A DNA stretch of 64,000 nt from Haliclystus octoradiatus (GCA_916610825.1 OU744448.1:31693160-31757159), one strand, 5' to 3'. Counted from the first letter of the stretch, positions 13,201 to 25,989 are shown. Notes: generated by a model from the letters alone, not told the origin. Numbers and translations are program-made.

Positions 13201-14895
13201 CCTCTCTTTTACGTATTTACACATCACCTTAATTTATGACAAATGTTTGTCAGGTGACTGAGCCCTTAGACAGGAAAATGCTATTTCAATTACTTAATAT
13301 CCTTGTGTTTATCCTAAAAATCCAAATATCTATCTCGTGTGTTTCTCTGTCAATTTAACTCGTTTCTAGAAGAAACGTTGTCCAAACTGTGTAGACATAG
13401 CTGACTCAGAGGCTAGAAACTTTTATATCCGCTCGATGGAGATACGATTTTTGAAAGTTTTTAATTGTCGTTTTTCCTATAGTAAGCTCTCTTGTCATTC
13501 GTACTATCGTTCCGAGTTTGGAAAAGGTGACTGATCGAAAATAGGGTGGATTCAATACTTAATGTCTCCGCATATACACGCTCGAACTAAGAAATAATTG
13601 TCACTATTTTTCATCATTATGCTTAAAGCGTATATCCCGCATATTGGGAGATTGCTTTTTAACCAGAGAAAACATTTTCTACTCGTACATGTTCTTCTTG
13701 TGAATTTACTTTGGGCAAGCTTTCCCCTTCAAAGATGTTGGTAACCTTTTTGGATAATGTCCAAAAATGAGGTCAGAAAAGACATACTTTTGAGAGTTTT
13801 GTTGATATCGGCATATTATTATTTTGAATTATTCAATGTTTGAAGATATTAAAAGCAATGTTTGTTTGAGTTTTCACGTAAAGGTAACATAATATTTATG
13901 ATATTTTAAAACTCTTAGTAAATGCGTATGTGTTGTACCATTTCAGTTTCTAGTTTAATATTTCGCAGCTTACATTGTGTTTTTGAGTATTGGTTTGTTG
14001 TTGAAATCCAATAAAGATATACTATTTGAATAATATGTTTTCCAAATTGGATAGACAGTCAAACCAGCTCAAGTGCAAAGCAAAGTTGCTTCCTATTTTA
14101 GTTGCACTTATCCTTAATTGCACTTATTCAAAATTCACAAAAAAGAAGAGAAAATTGAGAAAGTTTTATGCAGTTGAGCGTATCAGCCAGAGAAAGAGTT
14201 TTGTTGCGTTCTATTTCAGCCAAGATATAACCTTTTTCATTTCGACAACAATTTTGATCTTAGCTAGCTTGGAACTTTAGATGTTAATTGACGTATTTTG
14301 TTACAATGCCTTGAGATTCAAGTAGCAGAATATTATTGGCTAGTCTTAACAATAAAATGGAAAGCGTGACCAGCGAGCGCGTGACCACCTCGAGTTACAT
14401 CACATAGCGGTCGTTACTAAGCAGACTTTGAACAAACACTTAACCGAATTGCTGTCACACGGAACCGGGATATGCGCTTATCCGAATTAAATTTACGCGG
14501 GTTACACTGTACCACTTACTTTGCCTTTCGCCATAAAATACCATCGATGATTGCATCAAGCCTTCAATATTCCCTGGCAAGTTTGAACTCCCAAACATAT
14601 GGCAAAACATAGAAGTTGAGTTATGAGCTGTTGTTCCAACAATCAAACATTCGACCATGAATAAACAATTTTGAATGCATTCCATAGTTGACCTGACAAC
14701 AATTTCTTTAACAACATGTTTGTAAGCCAACTTTACAGTGAGTTCGTTTGATGGGATGGGATTGAGAAAGTATCCAGTTCCAGTTACAAGCATTGGTATA
14801 GTATTTGTCTTGATTAGCACAATAAATGTACACAACTGGAAAAGAAGCCAGACTAAAAGAAACTTTAGCAAATGTTGGTATCTAAATATCACCAT
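10241..14895 (-). CDS. secreted apple-like plus ILEI/FAM3-like domain protein, 4 exons
   Basis: Minus-strand exons in phase: 14895-14520 (phase 1 out, donor GTAAGT), 12600-12457 (donor GTAAAT), 10690-10594 (donor GTATGT) and 10475-10241 (stop TAA). Predicted length is about 283 residues. Exon 1 has a hydrophobic signal segment (about residues 8-27), then a PAN/apple-like Cys pattern (STMECIQNC, VECL, FCHMF). The last three exons read like an ILEI/FAM3 or POMGNT1-stem fold: GMGFGLNVVHFD, then MATMIQNFDSISSG-RIVLL, then MKDMYATVGG, LSCRDCFCLIG and FPYVQQIKPN. This fold occurs in secreted cytokine-like and glycan-binding proteins. Its role here is unknown. Joining exon 1 to the rest rests on matching phase; a missed exon between 12,600 and 14,520 cannot be ruled out. 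Confidence 0.6.
10897..11372. repeat. 238-bp tandem duplication inside an intron
   Basis: Two diverged units with a 238-bp step, starting GATTTGTTTCAAAGTTCGAA at 10897 and 11135. Each unit contains ACGGGCATGTGCTA and ends ACAGCTTCT. It lies in the intron between 12457 and 10690 of the minus-strand gene. Short frames within it, such as at 11219-11530, follow the repeat and are not genes. Confidence 0.85.
12731..12834. mobile_element. small MITE, about 104 bp
   Basis: Ends TTAGCCTGCTCGCAGA and TCTGCAAGCAGGCCGGCTAG are inverted copies related to the ends of the 35399-35996 element. The middle pairs partly. It is probably an internally deleted family member, lying in the first intron of the minus-strand gene. 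Confidence 0.6.
12835..14335. other. intronic AT-rich sequence
   Basis: This falls in the predicted first intron of the minus-strand gene. The plus-strand frame 14026-14280 is lysine-rich with no domain. Nothing else is supported. Confidence 0.4.
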
Positions 14896-14929
14896 CTTGT
14901 CAGGAATACAGCGAGGATCACCTTTCTAG

Positions 14930-16510
14930 ATCTAAACGATACTCGAGTGAATGAATTGTAGATTTTCAACCCACTTTTGCAGTTTTCCATGGTTTCAACC
15001 AAACTTTCAGCAGATGTTTTTCCCCTTCAATGAATGCATTATTGATTAAGTTGCGCAATGAGAACAGCATAGAGAAAACGATAGATATGGTCATCGGCTA
15101 GATCATCTATGACAAGAGCTGCACGAGGGATTAATAACAGTGATGTTACCAGTATTCCCCCGACCAGGGAATCTCTATTGTGAAATTTTTTAGCAGTTTA
15201 TGACAATTTCCACGATAGATCCGCTAGTTATCCCTTTGTTCAACTTTTGTCTAGGATGCGCAAATTGCTGTTTTCTTTCTCTAGTTACGAGAAACAAACA
15301 GCTTGACTTTACCAGTAGTTAGTTTTACGGCTATTGAAGCCGTCCCATTCGTGGAAATTAGTAAGTTAATAAACGTTTTTTATATGAATTAAACCGTCTG
15401 AAGAACGGAGTAAACGTCTCGTTTTTATTTTTATTTCTTGCGAACAGTTTTCAAGGTGATTAATTCATTTTATTTTGAATATTCCCAAATGCCTGCTTTG
15501 CCTTAATTCATTGTGAAATACTATTATTTTTGACTTTCGAAATTGAAATATTTCGAAAAAGAAAATATATGTCAGGTCCAGATCTAAACATTACAAATCG
15601 GTATATCGAAAATTATCATGTATTGACCATATCAGGATCGATATTTTGATAATCCGATACATCGAACAGCACTAATAAGAAAAGACCGTTTATTGAATTC
15701 AGACAGCGGATTAATATCAGACAGTTGGTTTAATAAATTGCCCGATGAGTGTTCCGGAAAACTCCGATTAACTGAATAAACTCGCGATCTTTGATCTACC
15801 ATTAAACAGTTTTTGAACGAATATGTGAGTCAACTATTTTCAATGGATTTCGCGCTTTATTGCGATCGACAGTACCATCGATTTTACATGATTGATTTAC
15901 GTCGTCAGGATAAATCACGTAGTCAAATATCAGGCGTCAGTACGTTATGCGTTGTCGATCAAATTTTCGACTGACCCAGGACGCTTCACGTCCTTGAAAA
16001 TTTTTTAAAAACTTGTGTATATATATAAATAGACAGCCGCTGTGGCTAGTATTGACCATTTTATTTTGTAATTGGTATGTTTTTCTTCAAGTTTCCAAAT
16101 GTGTTTGGACAATTCTGTACTATTTGCATATTTCTTTTGTTTTGAAGGACATCTTATGTTGGGTTGCAAGCTGCTTAAACGTGCCTTCAGTTAATCCGAT
16201 GTAGTTTTGGCCTATGCGGTCCTGTGCCGTTGTAACGTTGGCGTTGTAAATGAGACTTGATGATAGGCATTTGTTTTCCAATGAGCAATTGTTTTTGTCG
16301 CGGTAGTTGCAATATCAATGTCGAATTATTATAACGATTTATAAGAACAATAAATGCAATGTTTCGCAATGAACAAAGATAAGTATTACAGGCTACATTA
16401 AATCAAATGTATATGATAGCAAAACATTTTCGCTCTAGATTTCAAATATGTAAAATATTATACAGTACTGAAACAGAAGATGATATTTAACTAATATAAA
16501 ACGGTTATGA
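14930..16510. other. non-coding spacer
   Basis: No domain-bearing frame on either strand. Short frames at 16013-16369 lack support. A small GC hairpin near 15160 is not a recognised RNA. Confidence 0.4.
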
Positions 16511-16517
16511 GTTTTAT

Positions 16518-16625
16518 GTACTCTGATACGAACACATTGGGTGCGTAATGATACATGAACCGACATGCGAGTGATTTTGGTCTCTTGATTGTCTCATAGC
16601 ACCCAAGGTGTTCGTATCAGAGTAC
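16518..16625. mobile_element. fold-back element, 108 bp
   Basis: GTACTCTGATACGAACAC (16518-16535) is inverted exactly at the right end (GTGTTCGTATCAGAGTAC, 16608-16625). GGGTGC and GCACCC extend the arms to about 27 bp. The loop is about 50 bp. It is a small MITE or a relic of one. Confidence 0.75.
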
Positions 16626-16899
16626 TTAGCACGGATAACAGTTTTCCATTTGTTTTATAAAATAAATAGCATGTTTATTTTGACATTAAAAAGCTCAAAA
16701 TGATGATTATATCTAAATTCTTCCAAAATGACGTCATTGTAGAGACTAGAACGAGCGCGGATTTTCAATAGAAACACGCTGTGCCTTTTGAGAAAAGCTA
16801 CGAAAAGTTGTAAAAATGGAGTAAAATAGATTGAAAATGAGCGCAAAGAGCATTGGTTAAGTCTGAATACATTATTAACATAGAAGATTTAGTGTATTA

Positions 16900-17059
16900 C
16901 AGTGTAACCAGCTTATGTGCAATTCGGATAAGTGAAATTCCCGCTTATCTGCAACATAGCTTTGAAACAAATATCTGGTCAAGTCCGTGGTAAACAATTT
17001 TGGATAATTGCAATGAAAACCGTTGAAAATTTTGAATTGCAATTAAACGGGCCACACTG
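16900..17059. mobile_element. TA-flanked MITE, pogo/Tigger-like, 160 bp
   Basis: Ends CAGTGTAACC and GGCCACACTG are inverted, with TA on both sides (16898-16899, 17060-17061). TA targets and CAGTG ends are usual for the mariner/pogo group. The interior phrase TTCGGATAAG with TTACACTGTA also occurs near 14440-14511, so a second relic covers the start of intron 1 of the minus-strand gene. Confidence 0.6.
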
Positions 17060-17061
17060 TA

Positions 17062-19417
17062 TTCAGCTATTCGTAAACATGATCCTATGTGTTTATGTTT
17101 TTAGAGCAGTTAAACGCGGAAATTTATCGTATCGCAATATGCCGCTTTGGTGTTTATGAACAAAACAAAACTGCTGTTTGAACTACGCACAGAAATATTG
17201 AAGTAGGGAATTTTAGAGATTATTGTTTAATTTATGATTCTGTTTGAAAGTTATTGTGTTTTAATTTATTAATTTTAATTTGTAGGGTATTTTTACGCGC
17301 TCTATCACGGGAAGCTTTTCACTTATCACTATTTTGTTTGTGTTGCTAACTTGTTTCATTTTAGGGCTTCAAAACAGAAGCTGTAATTTTACGATTCACA
17401 CAGTCTGACACAAACATCAATAACAACCAATCAGCGATCAGTATCGCATTCGATCTTTTTATAAATCAAAATATCAGTATACTATCGAATAGAAACTCAA
17501 AATCAAAATAGCAATTTAAAATATGACCATATAGAATTTCAATAGCTAAAATGTAAGTCGACCCGATCCAAATTATTACGATCTGAATAAATACGATCCA
17601 GACGTGAACAAAATTACACGGAAACCAAATACATTAATGGGTACGCTATGCAAGCACTTATCAAGGGTGTATATGTAGTGGTTTTATATTGCATTCACGT
17701 CATCGCATATTTGTCTATTGTTAATCATTTCCTGTAAATCTATATGTGTGTAAACTGTATTACGTAAACGTCCTGTTTTACCTCTTGTTGTCTTACTGTA
17801 CGGTCGTGTCTGTTGTATCAAAGAGCTCTGACTAACGGCCATAGTAGCCCTTAGCAGCTCTCCCTGTAATGTCAGCAGACACGGTCTACCATTATCATAA
17901 TAAAGAGTATTAACATTATATGGATTGTGTCGTTATTTAATCTTGCACATATATTATATGAATGTTGATCCGTCCAAAGAGCACTTTGAGAAATTTTTTC
18001 CATTGGTTTGCTTTGCTTCTGTAATTTTATTTCAACGAACCTTACTTTGATAGAATGCATGAAAAACTCAGGCCTATTTGCTAGGATTTTGAGGATCAAA
18101 AATATATAGGCACAGAAATTTGATATATCATGAGATAAAATTATCAGATGTGTATAACTAAAGAATAAAGTGCTCAATATATATAACATAATATGATTTT
18201 ACTAGCAATTAGTGTAGGTCCAGTAACTGGACCTTCTGTGATAGAACTTTCAGATCACTAAATAGCAAAAATAAATAAACATTTGACTAAGCTGACTATC
18301 ACTGTATATTACGGAGAGTGAACTTTGGAGGCGAACATGATACACAATACGCATTGAAACGATTTACAACTACTCAACGCATCTTAATCATTTCCTTCAT
18401 AAAAATTTAATTCATTTCACATCAATTGAGTCGATTGAAATGTATAGAGGCCGCCAGTCAATTCTATGTATTTAACATAGCTGAGAGCCAGAACACATTA
18501 ATTATCACAAATTACAAATACTCAGTCAAATGTCGAAATCTGAAATTACACATAAAAATCACTTCAAATCCGATCCCATCCGAAGACCTAAAATATCAAC
18601 CCGAATCTGACGAGATACGATCGGATCGCGTTCTGTTAGGATTCAAAAATCTTTAATGCGATATATATATATAACATCTGATATAATATTATGATATGAT
18701 AGTATAAATGCCTATATATTTTTGATCTTAACAATCTCAGCAAATTGGCCTGTGATTTTCATAGCAGTCTATCAAAATACTAAGAGTTCGTTGAAAATAG
18801 AATTTGTAAGTAAAAAAAGATGTGAAAAATTAGTCTCATAGTGCTTCTTGTTTTCAAATTTTCAAGAATGGGAGCGTCAACATTCTTTTAAATTTAAATA
18901 AAATTCTATAGTAAATCGCTATAATAATGCGATATTGACACAATGTTGCATCTTGTTGTCAATATTTCTAGGCTCTATTTATAAAACCTTACAGATGTAG
19001 AATGAAAGAAAAGACGATTATGAATAAATTACTTGTTTTGATAGAGAAACGAAAATAACTCATTTTGCCAGATTCGTGATATGCATATTTATTCAGAATT
19101 TATTGAAACAGTCGCGATGATTTATAGAGTGGAAATGTTCAGTGCAGCTTCAAAGATATTTAAATACCATCGGCGATGGTAATATTTAAATGTTATGATG
19201 TATGATGGAGAGGTTTTACTTATACAGAGAATTGATCTACTTTACCAAGCATCTATTCTATACACACATGAAGTCTATCTTCGTCAGAATTATTTCGCGA
19301 CATGAACTCAATGTTCGGCTGAATTATTTCAAATTAGAGACAATTTATATTTTATCCTTATCGGGTTTGTATTCTTTATCGACGAAATATGGTTGCAATA
19401 CAGTTGTATGTATATAA
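17062..19417. other. non-coding AT-rich spacer
   Basis: No domain-bearing frame was found. 17640-17930 has an AATAAA and a GC-richer patch reminiscent of a retroelement terminal region, but I could not define ends. Frames at 17872-18189, 18426-18656 and 19202-19417 are unsupported. Confidence 0.4.
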
Positions 19418-19665
19418 ATGACCACTAATCCGATGCCAAAGAATAGTGTCTTATATAATAGTTTCACTGTAGCTAAAACAGTCCGTTATAATTACTAGGA
19501 CAGTAACATTATTCGAGACATACAGCCTTTCTCCCAACCATCACACACCCATAAAGAATCAACGGTTAGTACCCTTTCCCATGAGGGACGCTGAAGGTTA
19601 AAACTGTAGTAATGTTAGTGGAACGAGCATTCCATTGATAGTTACTATTTAGGAACAAACAGATG
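19418..19665 (+). repeat. left direct repeat of the A/C-rich unit
   Basis: It begins AATGACCACTAATCCGATG and ends TTACTATTTAGGAACAAACA. It matches 25990-26285 closely, except that the right copy has about 50 extra bases after the TTTCACT(A/G)TAGCTA segment. It begins TG and ends CA, like a terminal repeat, but I found no matching target duplication outside. Confidence 0.75.
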
Positions 19666-20100
19666 ATATTCACTTTCAACCACCCCTCTACCTGCGCCAG
19701 TCCACTATAAATGTAAATATAAATACAACTATAATCACTATATGGTCCATTATAAGTACTATCTACACCACCTTATCCCAGCCCTCTACAGACACACTCA
19801 ATACAGCATCAAGGTCAGCACCCTTTCCCAGGAGGAAAGTTCAAAGTTAAAACTGCAGTACTGTTAGCGGAACGAACATTCCAATAATAGTTACTAATTA
19901 GGAAACAAACAAAAAATACTAACCACATTGCGCAAAAAAACACTGCCTTATTCCAACTTTTTCACAGAAACACTCATACAGCAACAAGGGCTAGTGCCCT
20001 TATCCATGAGGGTCGTTAGAAGTTCAAAGGATAATTCCCATTAGGGAAACCGTTTATGAAATACTTTCAGTTACCCCTCTACCCATGTCAGTCCATTCTC
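19540..20100 (+). repeat. diverged tandem monomers
   Basis: Three related units share CACCCTTTCCCA(T/G)GAGG, then AAAACTG(T/C)AGTA(A/C)TGTTAG and GGAACGA(A/G)CATTCCA. The first unit lies inside the left direct repeat; the third is shortened. They sit upstream of the first coding-like block and resemble promoter monomers seen in some retroelements. Confidence 0.65.
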
Positions 20101-20264
20101 TTTCTCATTCCGTAATATTCACCTTTAATTTTCATACCCCCAGAAAATTATCCTCTTTCCAATAGATCCTTTTGAAACATTAACACAATGTAGATAATTG
20201 ACCATGTGATACCCATCTGCACGATACATAAACCCAACACATTATTCTTGACCAACAGATAACT

Positions 20265-21705
20265 ATGGAGGCATCTCAGGATTCAATGTCTATTTTCCAG
20301 TTGGATAACGATGAAATGGAAATGGACCCAATTTTTGACATTTCAAAGAAAAAGGAAGAAACATCCTGTAAGGCATCAAAACAAGCTGCCAATACCTGCA
20401 TCACACCACAAACACCAAGAAAATCCAATCAATATAAAATCCCAAAACTAACAGGAACCAAGGATGCCCCAAAACAGCCAACACTTACTAATTCTAACTA
20501 AAATAAAACCTTGAGAACAACAGAAACCATAAAAAATCCCACAAACAAACTGGAACCAGCTAAAAAAACAGCAAATGTCAAAAAACCGTCACCTAAGAAA
20601 ACCCCATCCCGAAAATCTCCCCAACCGTCATCCCCAAAAACAAAAAACCCTCGGAAGAAGAACCCCTAACAAACCAACAATCTAAAACTCTTCCTTCCAT
20701 TCAAAATCTGAACATCACCGATCAAAATCAACCACCCCAAGAACGTCCCCGCCCCATGGAAGTGACCACAATTAGCAAGGAGCAACCCCTAATCTCCATC
20801 ACAGATTCAACCACCACAACTAACCAATTCAACACTAACATAAACAGCAAAACCTTCCTCATACCAACCCTTATCTCAACTTCCAACCACTATATCACAA
20901 ACACAGATCTCATCTCCTTCTTCATAAAAATCTTAACAATTCTTAACCTACCCCAAAACAAGATCCACCCAACAAAATTACCCCCCTTCCACACAAAGAA
21001 CTCCTGGACCCTGAGCACCGACTCCCACATTTATAGCAGACATTAAAAAACTATTAACGTCAATAATCAACTTTAATTTCCTAAAACAATGAATCGACAA
21101 AAATATCCCCTGGAATCTCCAACCAGAGAAAACCTGCCCCCCCACCCTCTGACCTTACACCTGATCTCCAGGAAGCTATTGAAAGGAAAAGAGACAAACA
21201 CCTAGAAAAATCCTTGATCGGCTTGAATAGAATAGCCTATGAACAATACACTGAACATCTCTCCGCCCTTTCCCGCCGTATCCTACACACCTATAATGAC
21301 CCATCTAGCCCCATTCTATCTGATTCCCAACTCCAATCCTTTCTCCATGTAACCTGGTGCAAAATTAATTTCGACCTTAAAAAAAGTAATTGAAAAGAAA
21401 CAAAAAAGTTTTAATAGCCCTAATAATTCCTAAACCAAAACACCCTGACCACCAACCACCAACTAACATAATCCTGAGTAAAGACCCATCTGAACCCCCC
21501 CCCCAGCACCACTAATGTCACACCGCAATCGAATACCATCACTATTACAATTTAACCCATATTACCCCAGAAGCCACCATGATAACTCCCAATCACCACA
21601 CTCATACTACCCACATAGATATAGACCACGCCATCATTCCTCACGAAACCGACCATCTGGGACAACAAAACCATACGAACGCCGACACAGCAACTACCAC
21701 AATTT
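20265..21705 (+). pseudogene. ORF1/gag-like coding blocks of the A/C-rich element
   Basis: Coding-like blocks in this stretch start with an acidic segment (MEASQDSM..., DNDEMEMDP), then long Lys/Pro/Thr-rich stretches. A helical segment follows (LQEAIERKRDKHLEKS) and the block ends in a basic His/Arg/Tyr/Ser-rich tail from about 21515. Acidic start, helical middle and basic nucleic-acid-binding tail are common in retroelement ORF1 products. No zinc knuckle was seen. It is broken and the family is uncertain. Confidence 0.4.
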
Positions 21706-21774
21706 AAAACAAAAGACAAAATGCCTACCTCTATACTCCATGTGAAATTACTAATCTATACTCTTTATATGCTC

Positions 21775-21862
21775 TATACTCTATACTCTGTACTACAACC
21801 TAAACTCTATACTCTGTACTACAACCTAAACTCTATACTCTGTACTACAACCTATACTCTAT
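21775..21862. repeat. 26-bp minisatellite, about 3.3 copies
   Basis: The unit CTCTGTACTACAACCTAAAC plus CTCTATA repeats at 26-bp steps (CTCTG at 21786, 21812 and 21838), and is preceded by shorter CTCTATA repeats. Confidence 0.9.
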
Positions 21863-22148
21863 TCAACATTATCAATATATATCACTTCAACGAAACAAAC
21901 TATCAGGATTAGGTCTACCATAACCATAATCACTGGTATATAATTTTATAATTTCATATCTATCAAGCATCATTGTAATCACTACTTTATCCTAATAAAC
22001 GTTACAAAAGTTAGCAAGTTCTTCATCAATGTAATAATCTTCATAATCAACATTACATTAAGTAATTCAGTATTATAAATATTCTATACTGTCAAACAAA
22101 TTCATTTAATTACAAAACTAACTAAAAAAATCATTGATAATTTGATCA

Positions 22149-22715
22149 TTGATCATTGGTAATTTGATTTCAAATAACAATAAATTAGTAACAACAGAAC
22201 ACAATTTGAATATTCAATCTCTGTCTCAGCCAGAACATCTCTGTTTCAAACAGTCATCTCTTAGAACATTTGTTGAATACCTTTATTTAACAGATCATAT
22301 GATGATATCATTACCAAAAAGTAAGAAAGGAGGCAACAACAAGAAACACCATATCCACTCTTACAATAGAGACCATAGATCACCATCAACATCCAAACAA
22401 ATCCTACCAATAGTACTCCCATATCATCATGACTTTGAACGACTCCTAAAACCTATCTTTAAGAACTACTTAACACCGTTCCTAGAACAACAAATACAAT
22501 TCTGCCACCTTCAACCCACACTCACTTATGAACGGCATTTAAACATCAAAAACCACCTGATCCATATCAGGGACCAACTCCACTATGAGCACTTCCGAAA
22601 TCAACTTCAAAACAATGAATCAAATCTAGACACCCCCCCCCATATTGATAACCTAGGCCATCCCTATCACCCTAAATTAATGACTGAAGGAACGTCAAAT
22701 ATATCTCAATTATAA
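22149..22715 (+). CDS. 188-residue frame in the A/C-rich element, Penelope-like C-terminal flavour
   Basis: An open frame of 188 codons, the longest in the element. The middle reads PIVLPYHHDFERLLKPIFKN, then PTLTYERHLNIKNHLI. This recalls the region after the reverse transcriptase core of Penelope-like elements (a V-x-Y-H-P-x(n)-L-K-x-I stretch, then P-x(n)-R-x-x-N-L). The start codon is uncertain, as the frame may have joined an upstream part. The similarity is judged by eye and is moderate at best. Confidence 0.35.
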   Translation: MIIGNLISNNNKLVTTEHNLNIQSLSQPEHLCFKQSSLRTFVEYLYLTDHMMISLPKSKKGGNNKKHHIHSYNRDHRSPSTSKQILPIVLPYHHDFERLLKPIFKNYLTPFLEQQIQFCHLQPTLTYERHLNIKNHLIHIRDQLHYEHFRNQLQNNESNLDTPPHIDNLGHPYHPKLMTEGTSNISQL

Positions 22716-23404
22716 TGTAAATCTTACTTATCAACCACTAACCCATAAATTCAGTAAATAGATCCACTATTCTACTCCCTCCATGGTACAAGTACCCATG
22801 TTATTTGACCTCGAACATAGGATAAATAAATAAACTCCTCAACTTCAGACCAATGCATCGAAAGTCGGCCAAAAACAGAATACTATCATGAGAAATAGAG
22901 AATGGCCATGGCAACATAACCAAGGAAACAACCAATGGATAAAAAGCTATTAGACATGAACTATATGAATCAATATATAAAATAGACATACCCACCTAAT
23001 TATCTATCAATGTTAAAAATTCAAAAATACTGATAACAATCACGTGTATGTCACATAGCCTACATTTAGTAGCTCCATACAATCTAATGTATTTGACTAA
23101 TTGATTCCTATTTTCACAAACCAGAGTCGTATATCTATATATTCATAGCAATGTAATTAAACAAGTTGGTAACTGAAATATCAAGTTAAACAACAGATCA
23201 CAACAAACAATAGTTATGAGTTCTTATATACAACGATATTAATTTGATTATCTCTATATAACTTACAATATCAACAAAAAATACCATGTATTGGTCTTAA
23301 TTTCCAAATGATTAACAAATATCAATAAATACCCTCCAGGCTACATTTATTATCTTCAATTCGTATTTATTACAATAATAATTTGGAATTAAAATACTAG
23401 GCCT

Positions 23405-23810
23405 ATTGAACCAGTTCATCGAATCCAAGAAACACAACAGAGCCTCATCAAACACCCCCTATCAGACACTTCTCGGGTAGAACACATTTGAACCATAAAC
23501 CAGCACACCAGATCCATGAGATACAGAAGGAGCTCATCAAACATTCCTATCTAATACCCCCCACTTTATACAATACATACCAGTAAAACAAACCCGTGAA
23601 ACACAAAATAATCTCATTAAACACCCCCCGTCTGACCCCTCCCGACTTTAAAATACTTTTGAACCGTCAGTCAGCATAGCATATCCATGAGACACAGTAT
23701 AAGCCCACCAAACGCTTCTACCTGATACCTCCCATTTTATAACTATATACCATCTCCACAAGTTCAAAAAATACAACATAACCCCATCTGACATCTCCAT
23801 ATTTTAATAG
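23405..23810. repeat. degenerate tandem repeat, about 90-bp period
   Basis: Five diverged units carry CATCAAACA(C/T)(C/T)CC, then a CTGA(C/T)ACCTCCC-like stretch and TTTTATA. The CATCAAAC landmark falls near 23437, 23527, 23616, 23708 and 23786. Confidence 0.65.
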
Positions 23811-25055
23811 GAAAACAGGCTCCAACAAACCAGCTAGACAAGAATCACAGCACATAATACCTCCATCTAATCATATAATGCTATATGATTCTACCAACAG
23901 CAACAGCCCTAGGACCGTCGGGTGACCGAAGCCGAAGGAAAGACAGTTAGACAGATCAAGCCAAAGATACGATAAAACAATGATTTAAAAAACTTACCAG
24001 TAGACATTCCACTTTCCAATGTCCACCAACAAACAATTCGTAGATGAATCCTGAACCATATACCCATGAACTAATAACAAAGTAATCCCAATTCCCAAGT
24101 AATTTAAGTTTAATAATACTCAATAAATACAATTCAGAATTTCAGCTCTACCATTTTGGATCCTATATTTAGGAATGTTCTGAATCCAATAAACCCAATC
24201 GGATCCAGCTAACGAAACTCTTTCTCGGAGAAGAACCTCCTACTGAGCCAAAGGATTTATAATCCTCCACGCAATAAATACCCATGACTACAACCAATGA
24301 ACGAAGGGCAAATAAAATCGATAAGTACCTCGTGCTTGGCCTTCAAATTTCTCTTCCCGATTTATCATCACTAGAGTTAGTCAAAAGACACAAATCAAAA
24401 ATTATTATCAAAATATCAATCCAAGGTACACTTATTAATCTACACCTATTACAAAATAAAACTGTAGGATTATAATAATTTATCAACAAGGCAATTGATA
24501 TCATAAGACGGATGCAGGGAATGCTCCAATAACTAGGTTTTCAGAGGACTCACCATCACGCCACCACGTGCTCCATCATGAACCACCTGATGAAATCAGG
24601 GAGAATTTGCCAATTGATATGAAACACAGTTCAGCATATTTTGTCCTCAATGAATTATCAATATATATAGGCACTGTTATATCTAACTATTGGATATTTT
24701 TATTGCAATTATACTATGTTTTCGTAATCTTTATTTTATTATTGATTTTATTTTAATCCTTGATCGAATTTCGAACACTGAAACGAACATTTCGCCAAAA
24801 AATTCAAATTTCTTTTATATGAAAAAGACGCTCCAAAACACATCTCCGAGTAGGGATACTTACGGTGAGTTTTTCGGTATTTATGATAGAAAATTCTTGC
24901 AAACAGTTTTGAGAAAACTTAACATTTTGAACTGATTGATGAACACTTTCAAATATTTTCAAAACTCTGAATTGAAGAGGAAACCATTCCTTTTCCAATC
25001 AAGGCTTGCTTTTTCGATACTGACTCGGATCCCCGTGTCTCCGGACATACCCTCT

Positions 25056-25148
25056 CGGTGCGTCGCTCTGATGAGTTTGCTTAAGCGAACGGGTTTTAAC
25101 CTGGGCTCTTGACAAACGAAACGCGTCAGCCTGATTTTATGCGCGCCG
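25056..25148 (+). ncRNA. type I hammerhead ribozyme
   Basis: All core bases are present: CTGATGA (25068-25074), GAAA (25118-25121) and GTC (25125-25127), with cleavage predicted after C25127. Stem II is GTTTG-[C]-TTAAG with CTTGA-CAAAC, closed by a loop that itself folds (GGTT/AACC). Stem I has a proximal GCT/AGC helix, an internal loop, and a distal CGGTGCG/CGCGCCG helix of 7 pairs. Stem III is the 6-base palindrome ACGCGT, too short for a stable monomer; known retroelement hammerheads solve this by pairing as dimers. Hammerheads of this kind process RNAs of Penelope-like elements and retrozymes. Activity is inferred. Confidence 0.75.
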
Positions 25149-25989
25149 AACTCCAAACTGCCTTGCTCAGTATCAAGCGCGAAAATGTAGGATCAGTGGG
25201 GGACACACAAGATGGTGTCCACCCTAAAACTATGAACTATGCAAGAAACACCAAAACAACTCCTGTATCCCCAGTCATGTCATGGGATGGGCGGATATCA
25301 CTTCTAACCAACTGGTCCAATCTCACATCACTCTAAATCAGACATAACAAATGTAAAACAATTAATTCGTACATTGACTCAATGGGAACCTGATAACGAG
25401 ATTTGAACACCTCAAACAGAGACCACCTTTCTACAACGACTAATATGGTTCTCCAAAGGCAAGATATAATAAATTAAGACATCATTACAAAATCACGAGC
25501 AGAATATTAACGTTCAAGACAGTGAAAAGCAAATGAAGCTAACTCCCAGAGGATCACAACAGACATCATACCAAGGTAATAATAGTAATAATTAGTCATT
25601 AAAATTAATATACACTAGGATGTATTGAACAATATAAATATGTAACAGCACACAGAACAGCAGCGGATTAGCATAACCCAACCAATTAAATCTACACCAA
25701 AGGCCGTAGCTGGATCCAGATAAATTGAGAACATTAACTGACTTATCTAGATCCAAGTAAAGACCCTAAAATATAAATTAGAATTTAATAAATCGGAAAA
25801 ATAATACTAAAAAATTAATAGGAAAATCAGTAGGCATACAAAAATACTAACATAAAAACGAGACAGGATCAATGGAGCAGTGATATCCAATACCCCTAAT
25901 GACATGAAGGTATAATTCTGAATGATAAAAGCTACTGGATAGAATCAAACATGATATAATGATCACCTCAATATAGTGATCACCTCTCT

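Noticed and set aside
14015-14040. Stretch CTATTTGAATAA resembling the Ciona spliced leader
   Set aside because: Only about 12 AT-rich bases match, with no donor and no Sm-type site; chance is likely.
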